Assembly: GCF_016583905.1 (NCBI RefSeq)
Contig: NZ_NRRY01000002.1
Coordinates: forward strand, 1 to 64,000
Length of the DNA stretch: 64,000 nt
DNA from: Lamprobacter modestohalophilus
GTDB taxonomy: Bacteria > Pseudomonadota > Gammaproteobacteria > Chromatiales > Chromatiaceae
Direction: 5' to 3'
Position numbers and translations under genes: made by a program
Shown here: positions 53,604-62,100 of the stretch, one piece after another
Layout of the letters: every line of letters starts with the position of its first letter
How positions within the stretch are numbered: the stretch's first letter is position 1
Notes under the pieces: generated by a model
Database searches by the model: none
The model's input: the letters and a program-made list of their open reading frames with translations, nothing else
What the model was told of the DNA's origin: nothing

Positions 53604-54875
53604 ATGCGCCTGTTGATGATCTCGGATGTCTACTTTCCTCGCGTCAACGGGGTCTCGACGTCGATCCAGACGGTTGGGCGCGAGCTCGTCCAAAAGGGCC
53701 ATCAGGTCACCCTGATCGCGCCCAGCTATGGCGAGGCGACGCAAGACCCGTTTGAGGTCATCCGCATTCCCTCGCGCTACCTGCCGTTCGACCCCGAAGA
53801 CCGCATCATGCGCTGGGGCCTGCTGCCAGCGCATCGAGCCGCCTTGCGCGCACAGCGCTTCGACCTGGTTCACATCCACACCCCCTTCGTGGCCCATTAC
53901 GCCGGGCTCGCGCTGGCCCGCTGGCTCGCGTTGCCGGTGGTCGAAAGCTATCACACGTTCTTCGAGCAATACCTGGATAAGTACATCCCGCTGGTGCCCA
54001 GTGCCTGGCTGCGCTACGCTGCGCGGCGCTTCTCCGCCGCCCAATGCAACGACGTCGATGCGCTGGCCGTGCCCTCGCAAGCGATGCTCGATGTGCTGAC
54101 CCGCTACGGCATCCAGACCCCCGCCGAGGTGGTGCCGACCGGGATCGACCTCGGCCAGTTCAGCCAAGGCGACGGCGCACGCTTTCGCCAGCGCTGGGGC
54201 ATTGCCCCCAGCCGCCCACTGCTGGTGCATGTCGGGCGCCTCGCGTTCGAGAAGAACTGCGACTTTTTGTTGCGCATGCTGGTCCAGGTCAAGGCCGAGA
54301 TTCCCGACATCCTCCTGGTCATTGCCGGTGATGGCCCCGCGCTCAAACGCCTGCAGCGCCTTCGCGACCGACTCGGGCTGCACGAGCAGATCTTGTTCAC
54401 CGGCTACCTCGCGCGTGACGGCGCGCTCGAAGACTGCTACAGCGCCGGTGCCGGCTTCGTCTTCTCCTCATGCACCGAGACTCAAGGGCTGGTGCTGCTC
54501 GAGGCCCTGGCGCTCGGCACGCCGGTCGTTGCGATTGCCGAGATGGGCACCCGCGAGGTGCTGCGCGATGGCGCAGGTTGCCTGATCGCCGCACATGAAG
54601 AGACCGACTTTGCCCAGCAATGCGTGCGGCTGCTGCGCGAGCCTGGACTGCGCGCCGAGCTCTCAGCGCGCGCCCGCGCTTATGCCCGCAGCTGGTCGGC
54701 GCCAGTGCTCACCGAACGCCTGCTCGCGTTCTATGCGCGTACCCTGCATCGCGCTGAGATCGCCAACGAGCGCGCAGGCTGTCGCTCGAGGAACATCGCT
54801 GATGCAGCGCCGGTGCACGCTGCCGGACTTGAGCCGTTAGACTCAGAACCCGAACCTAAGCGGAGCCCTTCATGA
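53604..54875 (+). CDS. GT4-family glycosyltransferase, copy 2
   Basis: 423 residues, nearly identical in sequence over the first 390 residues to copy 1, including all GT4 motifs (SDVYFPRVNGVSTSIQ, ESYHTFFEQYLDKYIPLV, HVGRLAFEKNCDFLLRML, CTETQGLVLLEALALGTPVV). The two differ near residue 45 (SYGEATQDP versus a longer loop) and in the tail, which here is 20 residues longer. The stop overlaps the sufE start (ATGA). Confidence 0.85.
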   Translation: MRLLMISDVYFPRVNGVSTSIQTVGRELVQKGHQVTLIAPSYGEATQDPFEVIRIPSRYLPFDPEDRIMRWGLLPAHRAALRAQRFDLVHIHTPFVAHYAGLALARWLALPVVESYHTFFEQYLDKYIPLVPSAWLRYAARRFSAAQCNDVDALAVPSQAMLDVLTRYGIQTPAEVVPTGIDLGQFSQGDGARFRQRWGIAPSRPLLVHVGRLAFEKNCDFLLRMLVQVKAEIPDILLVIAGDGPALKRLQRLRDRLGLHEQILFTGYLARDGALEDCYSAGAGFVFSSCTETQGLVLLEALALGTPVVAIAEMGTREVLRDGAGCLIAAHEETDFAQQCVRLLREPGLRAELSARARAYARSWSAPVLTERLLAFYARTLHRAEIANERAGCRSRNIADAAPVHAAGLEPLDSEPEPKRSPS

Positions 54876-55297
54876 CGACCAATGATGTGATCGACGCCTT
54901 TGAGCTGCTTGACGATTGGGATGCGCGCTATGAGTTTATCGGTGATCTCGCGCGCCAACTCGTGCCACTGGCCGACGAAGAGCACCGCGATAGCAATCTG
55001 GTCCCAGGGTGCAACACGCGCACATGGCTTACGGCCGACCCTGAGCCTGCTGACCCGGCGCACATCGAATACCGCGCCGATGCTGAGACCTCGCTGGTGC
55101 GGGGGCTAGTGGCACTGCTGCTGGTGCCGTTTCAGCATCAGACGCCCGCGCAGGTGCTGGAAACCGACCCCAGCGACTACATCGCCCACCTCGGCCTCGC
55201 TGAGCATCTCAGCGCAAACCGGCGTGCGGGCATGGAGCATTTTCTCGAGCGTGTCTACCAACTTGCGCGTGCTCAGCAAGCGGCCAACAGTGCCTGA
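54872..55297 (+). CDS. sufE: SufE-family cysteine desulfuration protein
   Basis: 141 residues. FELLDDWDARYEFIGDLARQ, the acceptor cysteine in NLVPGCNTRTWL, and LVRGLVALLLVPFQHQTPAQ are SufE/CsdE hallmarks. It takes persulfide from SufS or CsdA for iron-sulfur cluster assembly. No desulfurase is adjacent. Translationally coupled to the second glycosyltransferase. Confidence 0.92.
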   Translation: MTTNDVIDAFELLDDWDARYEFIGDLARQLVPLADEEHRDSNLVPGCNTRTWLTADPEPADPAHIEYRADAETSLVRGLVALLLVPFQHQTPAQVLETDPSDYIAHLGLAEHLSANRRAGMEHFLERVYQLARAQQAANSA

Positions 55298-55320
55298 AGG
55301 CCCAGCCAGGCGGCTGATAT

Positions 55321-55710
55321 TTAACCGCTGATGGCCGCGAGCACGCGGTCGAGCCGCTCGCGAACCTCGCTTGCAAGCTCCTGAACCTTGGGATTGTCAA
55401 CCAGTGTTAGGACCGTCATCGGGTCCATGAACAGCACATGAACAGTGCCATCTGGGTCCTGCCTCACGACGACATTGCAGGGCAGCAGCGCACCAATGTC
55501 AGGCTCGGCGCTAACGGCCTGGTGTGCGAGCTGCGGGTTACAGGCGCCGAGGATTCGATAGGGCGGCTGCTCGACGCCGAGCTTGGCGTTCAGGGTCTTG
55601 GCGACATCGATATCGCTGAGCACGCCAAAGCCCTCAGTCTTCAGCGCCTCGGTCACGCGTGCGATGCTGTCGTCGAAGCTGGTACTGACCTTGGCTGAAA
55701 CGCTGTACAT
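55321..55710 (-). CDS. DUF302 protein
   Basis: 129 residues: FDDSIARVTEALKTEGFGVL, DIDVAKTLNAKLGVEQPPYR, ILGACNPQLAHQAVSAEPDI and LLPCNVVVRQDPDGTVHV fit DUF302, a small fold often found in sulfur- and metal-handling bacteria. The conserved cysteines (GACNP, LLPCN) are present. Function unknown. Confidence 0.88.
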   Translation of the reverse strand: MYSVSAKVSTSFDDSIARVTEALKTEGFGVLSDIDVAKTLNAKLGVEQPPYRILGACNPQLAHQAVSAEPDIGALLPCNVVVRQDPDGTVHVLFMDPMTVLTLVDNPKVQELASEVRERLDRVLAAISG

Positions 55711-56043
55711 GGCGGAAGTTCCTCTGGGTGTTGGGTTGCGGTGCTACTGACTCGGCACCTGTTTTTAACACAGAGAGTTGGTGACGGCGCTCGGCAATTC
55801 CGAGGCTGAAGGCGTTCAGTTTGCCGGGAGCGGGGCGAGGCGCCTCCCGAGTGGTCCCCGAACCCAGCGCGGATCGAAGCCGCAGCGAAGTATTGATGCA
55901 GTCAGTGTGCCGAGTTTGGCCGGCAAGGGTTGCGAGGTGCTGCCGACTTGACGCACATTGCGCTCGAGCACCTGCTAATCGTCTATTTCCGGCGTCGCGG
56001 AGTGCGCGCCGGTCCACATCCAGAGCTACCCTGAGGGGAATCT
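55711..56043. other. Intergenic stretch without recognised features
   Basis: Divergent gap between the DUF302 gene and pyrD. I found no gene, tRNA or strong hairpin-plus-T-run. GGGGCGAGGCGCCTCCCG near 55833 can form a short hairpin. Confidence 0.4.
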
Positions 56044-57135
56044 ATGTCACCTGAGCGCTCAGGTTCGATCTCTGCACGATCCCATCTTGCCGCGCCGGCT
56101 GGCCTGATCTGGGGTTTGCTGCGTCCGCTCTTGTTCCGTCTTGACGCGGAGCAGGCGCATGGGATTGCACTGGCACTGGCGGCGCGTTGGTCGAAGGCGT
56201 TCAGCGGCCAACTTGCCGCGTCGGACCTGGCACGGGCGCCGGCCTTCAATGTCGACGCGATGGGGCTGAGTTTTCCAAACCCGGTTGGGCTTGCGGCTGG
56301 GCTGGATAAGGATGCCGAGGCGGTTCCCTTGTGGCAGCGGCTGGGCTTCGGCTTCGTTGAGGTCGGTACGGTCACGGCCTTGCCGCAGCCTGGTAATCCG
56401 CGGCCCCGCCTGTTCCGGCTCCCTGGCGATGCGGCGTTGATCAACCGCATGGGGTTCAATAATGCGGGTGCGGAGGCGATGGCGGTGCGCCTGACCCGGC
56501 TGCGCGAGCGGGCGTTGCTGCAGGTTCCGCTTGGGGTCAACCTGGGGAAGTCGAAGGTGACGCCTTCAGAGCAGGCTGCCGCGGATTACCAGCGCAGCAG
56601 TGCCTTACTCGCCGAGCTGGCGGATTATCTGGTCGTCAATATCTCAAGTCCGAATACACCGGGGCTGCGGGATCTCCAAACCGTGGAGCAGGTGCAGGCG
56701 CTGGTGGAGGCGGTGCAGGGGCCGAATCAGCGGCTCAGCCAGCCGCGCCCAGTGCTGCTGAAACTGGCGCCGGATCTGGCCGATGCCGACGCGATCGCCT
56801 GTGCCGAGGCCGCGATTGCAGCCGGATGTGCGGGGCTGATCCTGACCAATACGACGATCCGCTTCGACGGCCTCAGCGGTTCGACCGAGGGCATGAGTGG
56901 TGGCCTCTCTGGGCGGCCAGTCTTTGCCCGCAGTACCCAGCTCTTGGCCCTGGTGCGCCAAGCCCTCGGCCCCGATCCGGTCTTGATTGGCACGGGCGGC
57001 ATCTTTACGCCAGAGGATGTGGTCGCGAAGCTCGAGGCGGGGGCCAATCTCGTGCAGCTCTACACGGGATTGATCTATGGTGGGCCGGGTCTTGTGCGGC
57101 ACTTGCTGCGCACGCTCGAAGTGCGCCCTCGGTGA
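56044..57135 (+). CDS. pyrD: Dihydroorotate dehydrogenase (quinone), class 2
   Basis: 363 residues. FMN enzyme of pyrimidine synthesis that reduces quinone. Membrane-facing N-terminal helices (IWGLLRPLLFRLDAEQAHGI), then FPNPVGLAAGLDKDAEAVPL, INRMGFNNAGAEAMAVRL, VNISSPNTPGLRDLQ (catalytic Ser) and FTPEDVVAKLEAGANLVQLY. Normal class 2 length. Confidence 0.96.
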   Translation: MSPERSGSISARSHLAAPAGLIWGLLRPLLFRLDAEQAHGIALALAARWSKAFSGQLAASDLARAPAFNVDAMGLSFPNPVGLAAGLDKDAEAVPLWQRLGFGFVEVGTVTALPQPGNPRPRLFRLPGDAALINRMGFNNAGAEAMAVRLTRLRERALLQVPLGVNLGKSKVTPSEQAAADYQRSSALLAELADYLVVNISSPNTPGLRDLQTVEQVQALVEAVQGPNQRLSQPRPVLLKLAPDLADADAIACAEAAIAAGCAGLILTNTTIRFDGLSGSTEGMSGGLSGRPVFARSTQLLALVRQALGPDPVLIGTGGIFTPEDVVAKLEAGANLVQLYTGLIYGGPGLVRHLLRTLEVRPR

Positions 57136-57292
57136 CAGCCTGATACTGGAGGCGAGTGCGCTTCGTCCCTACATCCACCGTAACGCCGGAAGATGACGAT
57201 GCCCCGACCATCGGCAGCGGTTGCTTCCCTGTGACCACTGGCTTGATGAGGAACCTTTGAACCGATGACACAAACATCCGGAGACGCACAGG

Positions 57293-57649
57293 ATGCAGGA
57301 TCGACCACAAATCAAGACCGCGCTGCCTAAGCGGCGCTACCAGATTGGTGACCACACGGCGACCATACTGGGCGAGATCGAGACTGATGATGATCACCGC
57401 TATCGGTTCATCTTGGCGCTGGTGCCGATGGGTGAGCAGGAGCCGGTGCTCTACGTCACCAGTCAGCAAGCGCCGGCGGATCGTCGTGGAGAGGGCGCCT
57501 ATGATTTGCGCGTGATCAGCGCGAGCCTGACCGACGTGCTCGATACGGCAGACCGCTGGGAAAGCTTGGATCAGTTCGCAGACCAGGCCATCGATCTCGC
57601 GCAGCAGGTGCTCGGGTTGCGCAATCAACAGGTGATCAAGCTCATGTGA
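57293..57649 (+). CDS. Hypothetical protein
   Basis: 118 residues, soluble, not recognised. It reads as real from codon use and an ACAGG-type site before the ATG. A beta-rich N-terminal half (YQIGDHTATILGEIETDDDH, RFILALVPMGEQEPVLYVTS) is followed by a helical C-terminus (WESLDQFADQAIDLAQQVLG). Lies between pyrD and apbE. Confidence 0.6.
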   Translation: MQDRPQIKTALPKRRYQIGDHTATILGEIETDDDHRYRFILALVPMGEQEPVLYVTSQQAPADRRGEGAYDLRVISASLTDVLDTADRWESLDQFADQAIDLAQQVLGLRNQQVIKLM

Positions 57650-57842
57650 GTTCGGCGAATGCCTGTCGATCGGGCTGCAGTGATCGCTCAGCTCGTCTGA
57701 TGGCCCGTCGCAGTAACGCCGCACACCGGCCTAAGCGACAAAAACCGCCAAACGCCCCCCGGCTGCGGCGCGTTCTTTTGCGCGCATCCTTCCGCTGCGG
57801 TTCTAGGGTATGTCGATTCAATTGGATACCGGTGTTGTCTGC

Positions 57843-58952
57843 ATGATACTCAAGCCTTGTGACGGCTGTACTCGATGGCGCGCTCGCCCGCGCGCTCGCC
57901 CGCGCTTGCTACTCCAAGCATCAGCGCGCTGGCTCCTGCTCGGGGTGGCCCTACTACTCGTCGGCTGCGGCCCAGGCTCGGAGCAGCGCGTGCTCGCCTT
58001 GCGTGGCGCGACCATGGGGACGACCTATAGCCTGCAGATCGTCGAGCCACCCGCGGGTCTTGATCGTGACGCCCTTGCGCAGCAGGTCAGCACACAGTTA
58101 TCAGACATTAATGGCCTGATGTCGACCTATCAGCCGACCTCGGAGCTCTCGCGCTTCAATGCGAGCAGCGTGACCGACTGGTTCCTTGTCTCGCCGGAGC
58201 TGGTGGCTGTGGTCGGCGCGGCGCAGGCGGTCAGCGAGGCGAGTGCTGGGGCCTTCGATATCACCGTTGGGCCACTGGTGAACCTCTGGGGCTTCGGGCC
58301 GACATTGACGGCTGATGTCCTGCCAAGCGCGGCTGAGCTTCAGGCCGCCAGGGCGCGCGTCGGCTGGCAGCAGCTCGATGTCCAGCTGCAGCCTCCCGCG
58401 TTGCGCAAGGCGCGACCGGATCTCTATGTGGATCTCTCCGCCATTGCTAAGGGCTATGCGGTGGACCGAGTGGCTGCGCTGATCGAATCGGTGGGCGTCG
58501 ACAACTACCTGGTCGAGATCGGAGGCGAGCTGCGCGGGCGCGGCATCAATGGTCGTGGTGAGCCCTGGCAGATCGCGATCGAGCGCCCTGAGACCAGTAA
58601 ACGGGCGATGTTCCGCGTTGTGGCGTTGCGCGACATTGGGATGGCGACCTCTGGCGACTATCGCAACTTCTTTGAGGTCGATGGCGCGCGCTATTCCCAC
58701 ACGATCGATCCAGCGACCGGACGCCCCGTCGGCCATCGACTGGCCTCGGTGACGGTCCTGGCCGATCAGGCCATGGAGGCCGATGCCTGGGCGACGGCGC
58801 TGCTGGTGCTCGGCCCCGAGCGCGGCTTTGAGCTGGCCGAGCGGTTGGGGCTGGCTGCGTTTTTTATCGAGCACGCCCAAGATGCGCCTGGTGAGGAGTC
58901 CTTCGTCACCCAGGCGACCACAGCCTTTAACCGGCTGAGCACTGCACCTTGA
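57843..58952 (+). CDS. apbE: FAD:protein FMN transferase (ApbE), lipoprotein
   Basis: 369 residues from the ATG at 57843 (57810 is possible). An arginine-rich start leads to the lipobox LLLVGC. ApbE motifs: LRGATMGTTYSLQIVEP, DLSAIAKGYAVDRVAALIE, NYLVEIGGELRGRGINGRGE, YSHTIDPATGRPVGHRLAS and the metal-binding MEADAWATALLVLG. It attaches FMN covalently to proteins such as NqrB/RnfD in the periplasm. A second basic stretch (RWRARPRARPR) precedes the hydrophobic segment. Confidence 0.92.
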   Translation: MILKPCDGCTRWRARPRARPRLLLQASARWLLLGVALLLVGCGPGSEQRVLALRGATMGTTYSLQIVEPPAGLDRDALAQQVSTQLSDINGLMSTYQPTSELSRFNASSVTDWFLVSPELVAVVGAAQAVSEASAGAFDITVGPLVNLWGFGPTLTADVLPSAAELQAARARVGWQQLDVQLQPPALRKARPDLYVDLSAIAKGYAVDRVAALIESVGVDNYLVEIGGELRGRGINGRGEPWQIAIERPETSKRAMFRVVALRDIGMATSGDYRNFFEVDGARYSHTIDPATGRPVGHRLASVTVLADQAMEADAWATALLVLGPERGFELAERLGLAAFFIEHAQDAPGEESFVTQATTAFNRLSTAP

Positions 58953-58991
58953 TCGCCTCATCCCGATCGCCTCATCCTGATCGCCTCACCC
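58950..58991 (+). repeat. 14-bp tandem repeat after apbE
   Basis: Three near-identical 14-base units (TGATCGCCTCATCC and variants) begin inside the apbE stop codon. Confidence 0.8.
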
Positions 58992-59114
58992 TGAGCGCCG
59001 TATCCGCGTCTCGGGTGTCTGTTTGCTCGTACAGCCCTTCTTCCGCTGCATGCTTCGGTCTACACTCTCGGGCAGTGTTCGGTGGCATTGTTCGGTAGCG
59101 ATTAGGAGAGGGCG

Positions 59115-62100
59115 ATGGTATTTCGGCTCGGCAAGATCTCTGCGTTGCTTGCGCGAGGACTCGCGCTGTCGATGATGGTTGCCTCGATGGCGATGGCGCT
59201 ACAGACCTCTGCCACGACAGGCGATCACGCCGCTGATTCGACCCTAAGGATTGCGCAGGCTGGTGCCCAGGCGGAACTGGCTCATGAGGCTGCCACCCAG
59301 ACTGCCGCCCAGCCCCAGCCGCCCGCCACCCAGACTGCCGCCAAGCCCGCCGTCAAGCAGAACGGCGACGAGCCTCAGCGCCGACTGGTCGTGATCCGCG
59401 GAGCCGACTACTTCGGCCACGACTACGACACCCTGCAGGAGGTTGGCCTCGATGACTGCGAGGCCGCCTGCCTAGCCGATGAGCGCTGCCGGGCGTTTAC
59501 CTTCAATCGCAATGCCGGTTGGTGTTTCCTGAAGTCGAGCTTCGGCGAGCTGCGCGCCTTCGATGGCGCGGTCTCGGGCTATATCCAGACGGGTCCGCTC
59601 GAGACCGGTGACCAGCGCGCTCAACGTCGCTCGGAGCTGGCGTTTCTGCCGATCGGCTATCGCGACGAGGCCGATGAGCTGCGCCGACGTATTGCCGATG
59701 CTGAAGATCAGAGCGGCGCGGGCGGCGGCCTCGACGAGATCCGGGGCCAGGCCGAACAAGCCCTAGCGGACAACGACCCGCGCGCGGCAACCGCCCGCTA
59801 CCGGATCGCGCTGCGGCTCGCCCCCGATGACGTTGGTCTCTGGCAGCGCCTGTCCGAAGCGGCAATGGCCGTCCAGACCAACGATTGGTCCGAGCGCCGG
59901 CAGGTCCAGCAGGAGGCCACCGCAGCTGCAATCAACGCCTACCTGAGCGCGACCGAGGTCGGCGAGCGCGCACGCACGCTGGCGCTGATCGGGCGCTCGC
60001 TCGAGGCGCGCTCGGCCTGGCGCCCGGCGATCCGTGCCGAGCGCGCCTCCCTCGCGCTCGTCGATGATCCGGCCTTGCGCGCGCGGCTCGACCAGCTGGT
60101 GGCCGAGCACGGCTTTCGCATCATCGACCATCAGGTCTCGTCCGATGCACGCAACCCGCGCATCTGCATCCGGTTCTCCGATCCACTCGCGCGCGACGGC
60201 GTCGAGCTGGCCGATTATCTCGAGCTTGATGTCCCAGGGCTGGCGATCGAGCCCGAGGCCGAGCAGCTCTGTATCGACGGTGTCGAGCATGGCGAGCGTT
60301 ACCGGATCAGGGTGCGCGCCGGGCTGCCGGCCAACGATGGTGAGCGCCTGGCCAAGCCGGTGACGCTCGAGGTCTATGTGCGCGACCGCTCGCCCTCGGT
60401 GCGCTTCCCCGGCCGAGCCTATGTCTTGCCGAGCGGCGGTGCGGCGGCGCTGCCGGTGGTCACCGTCAACACCCGCCTGCTGGACGCCGCGCTCTATCGG
60501 GTGGGAGATCGCGCCCTCGGCGGTTTCCTGAACGATGAGACCCTGCTCGCCCAGCTCAGCGCGTATCAGACCGATGACATCGCGGAGACCAGCGGCGAGC
60601 GGCTTTGGAAAGGCCAGATCGAGACCCGCTCGGAGCTGAATCAAGAGGTCACCACCTCGGTGCCAGTAGCCGAACTACTCGCGGGGCTGAGCGATGGTAC
60701 ACAGACAGGGTCGGCCACTCAGGGACTCAGGCCCGGCGCCTATATCCTGACCGCGCGCCCAGCCGATGCCCTCGCGAGCGATGATCAGGCAACGCAATGG
60801 TTTGTCGTCTCCGACCTAGGGCTGACGGCGCTCTCGGCTGATGATGGCCTGCATGCCTTCGTGCGCTCACTCTCAAGCGCCGAGCCGCTGGCGGATGTGC
60901 GGCTCCAGCTGCTGGCGCGGAATCAGCAAGTCCTTGGCGAGGCCAAGACCGACGCCCAGGGCCATGCCCGCTTCGAGCCGGGTCTGCTGCGTGGTCAAGG
61001 GGGTAACCGGCCAGCTCTGTTAGTCGCCGAGGGGGAGGACACCGATTACGGCTTCCTTGACCTAAAGGCGAGCCCGTTCGACCTCAGTGATCGCGGCGTC
61101 AACGGTCGCCCGGCAGCGCAGCCGATCGACACCTATCTGGTCAGCGAGCGCGGGATCTATCGTCCCGGCGAATCGGTGGTGCTGACCGCACTGACCCGCG
61201 ATCCGCGTGCCGATGCCGTCACCGGGGTGCCACTGACCTTCGTGCTCAAGCGCCCCGACGGCGTTGAGCAACAGCGAGCGCTGATCCAGGACCAAGGCCT
61301 TGGCGGCTATCAGCTGCGGCTGCCGCTACTCAAGGATGCGATGCGCGGCACCTGGCAGGCCGAGGCCTATGCCGATCCCAAAGCCGAGGTGCTGGCGCGG
61401 ACCAACTTCCTAGTCGAGGACTTTGAGCCCGAGCGATTGGACTTCAGCGTCGAGCCATCGGCACCAGCGCTTGATCCGGCCGCGCCGCCGAGCCTGAGCA
61501 TCGATGCGCGTTTTCTCTATGGCGCTCCGGCCGCGAATCTGGAGGTCAGCGGGATGACACGAGTGACCCTCGCTGATGGTCTAACTGACTGGCCGGGCTG
61601 GCAGTTTGGCCTCGCGAGCGAAACAGTCGAAGATCGCAGCGAGCCGCTCCCCGGCGCTGAGACCGATGCCGCGGGCCAGGCCCAACTCGGCGTCGAGCTG
61701 CCAGTGCTGGTGGCGAGCACGCGGCCGTTGCAGGCGCAGATCGATGTGCAGGTGCTCGATGGCGGCGGCCGCCCGGTCGAGCGCAATCTGAGCTTGCCGG
61801 TCCTCGATCAGCGCGCCCGGGTCGGCATCAAGCCGCTGTTCGAGGGGGCGGTCGATCAAGGCAGCAACGCGCGTTTCGCGGTGATGGTGCTCGGCGCCGA
61901 TGGCGCGCCGATGGCTGCCGATGGGCTGCGCTGGACCCTGTCTCGGGTGCAGACCTCCTATCAGTGGTATCGCACCGACGGTGATTGGCGCTACGAGCCG
62001 ATCGTCAGCCGCACCCGCGTCGCCAGCGGCGATCTGGCTGTCGGCGCTGATCCAAGCGCGCTGGCGCAACTTGAGGCGCCAGTTGATTGGGGCGGCTATG

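Larger units (their letters stand above)
52199..54875 (+). repeat. Tandem duplication of a 1.34-kb glycosyltransferase unit
   Basis: Similarity extends upstream of both start codons (GAGCTGCTAATATTT, TTGCGCCTGC, GCGGGCCCCG, AGAGGTCG, ACCCTCGATGCG), so each copy brings its own leader. Unit 1 begins near 52199 and unit 2 near 53538. Confidence 0.9.

Noticed and set aside
55310-55325. Third copy of the glycosyltransferase leader (GCTGATATTTAACC)
   Set aside because: Similarity is confined to about 12 bases and overlaps the DUF302 stop codon, so it is probably chance.
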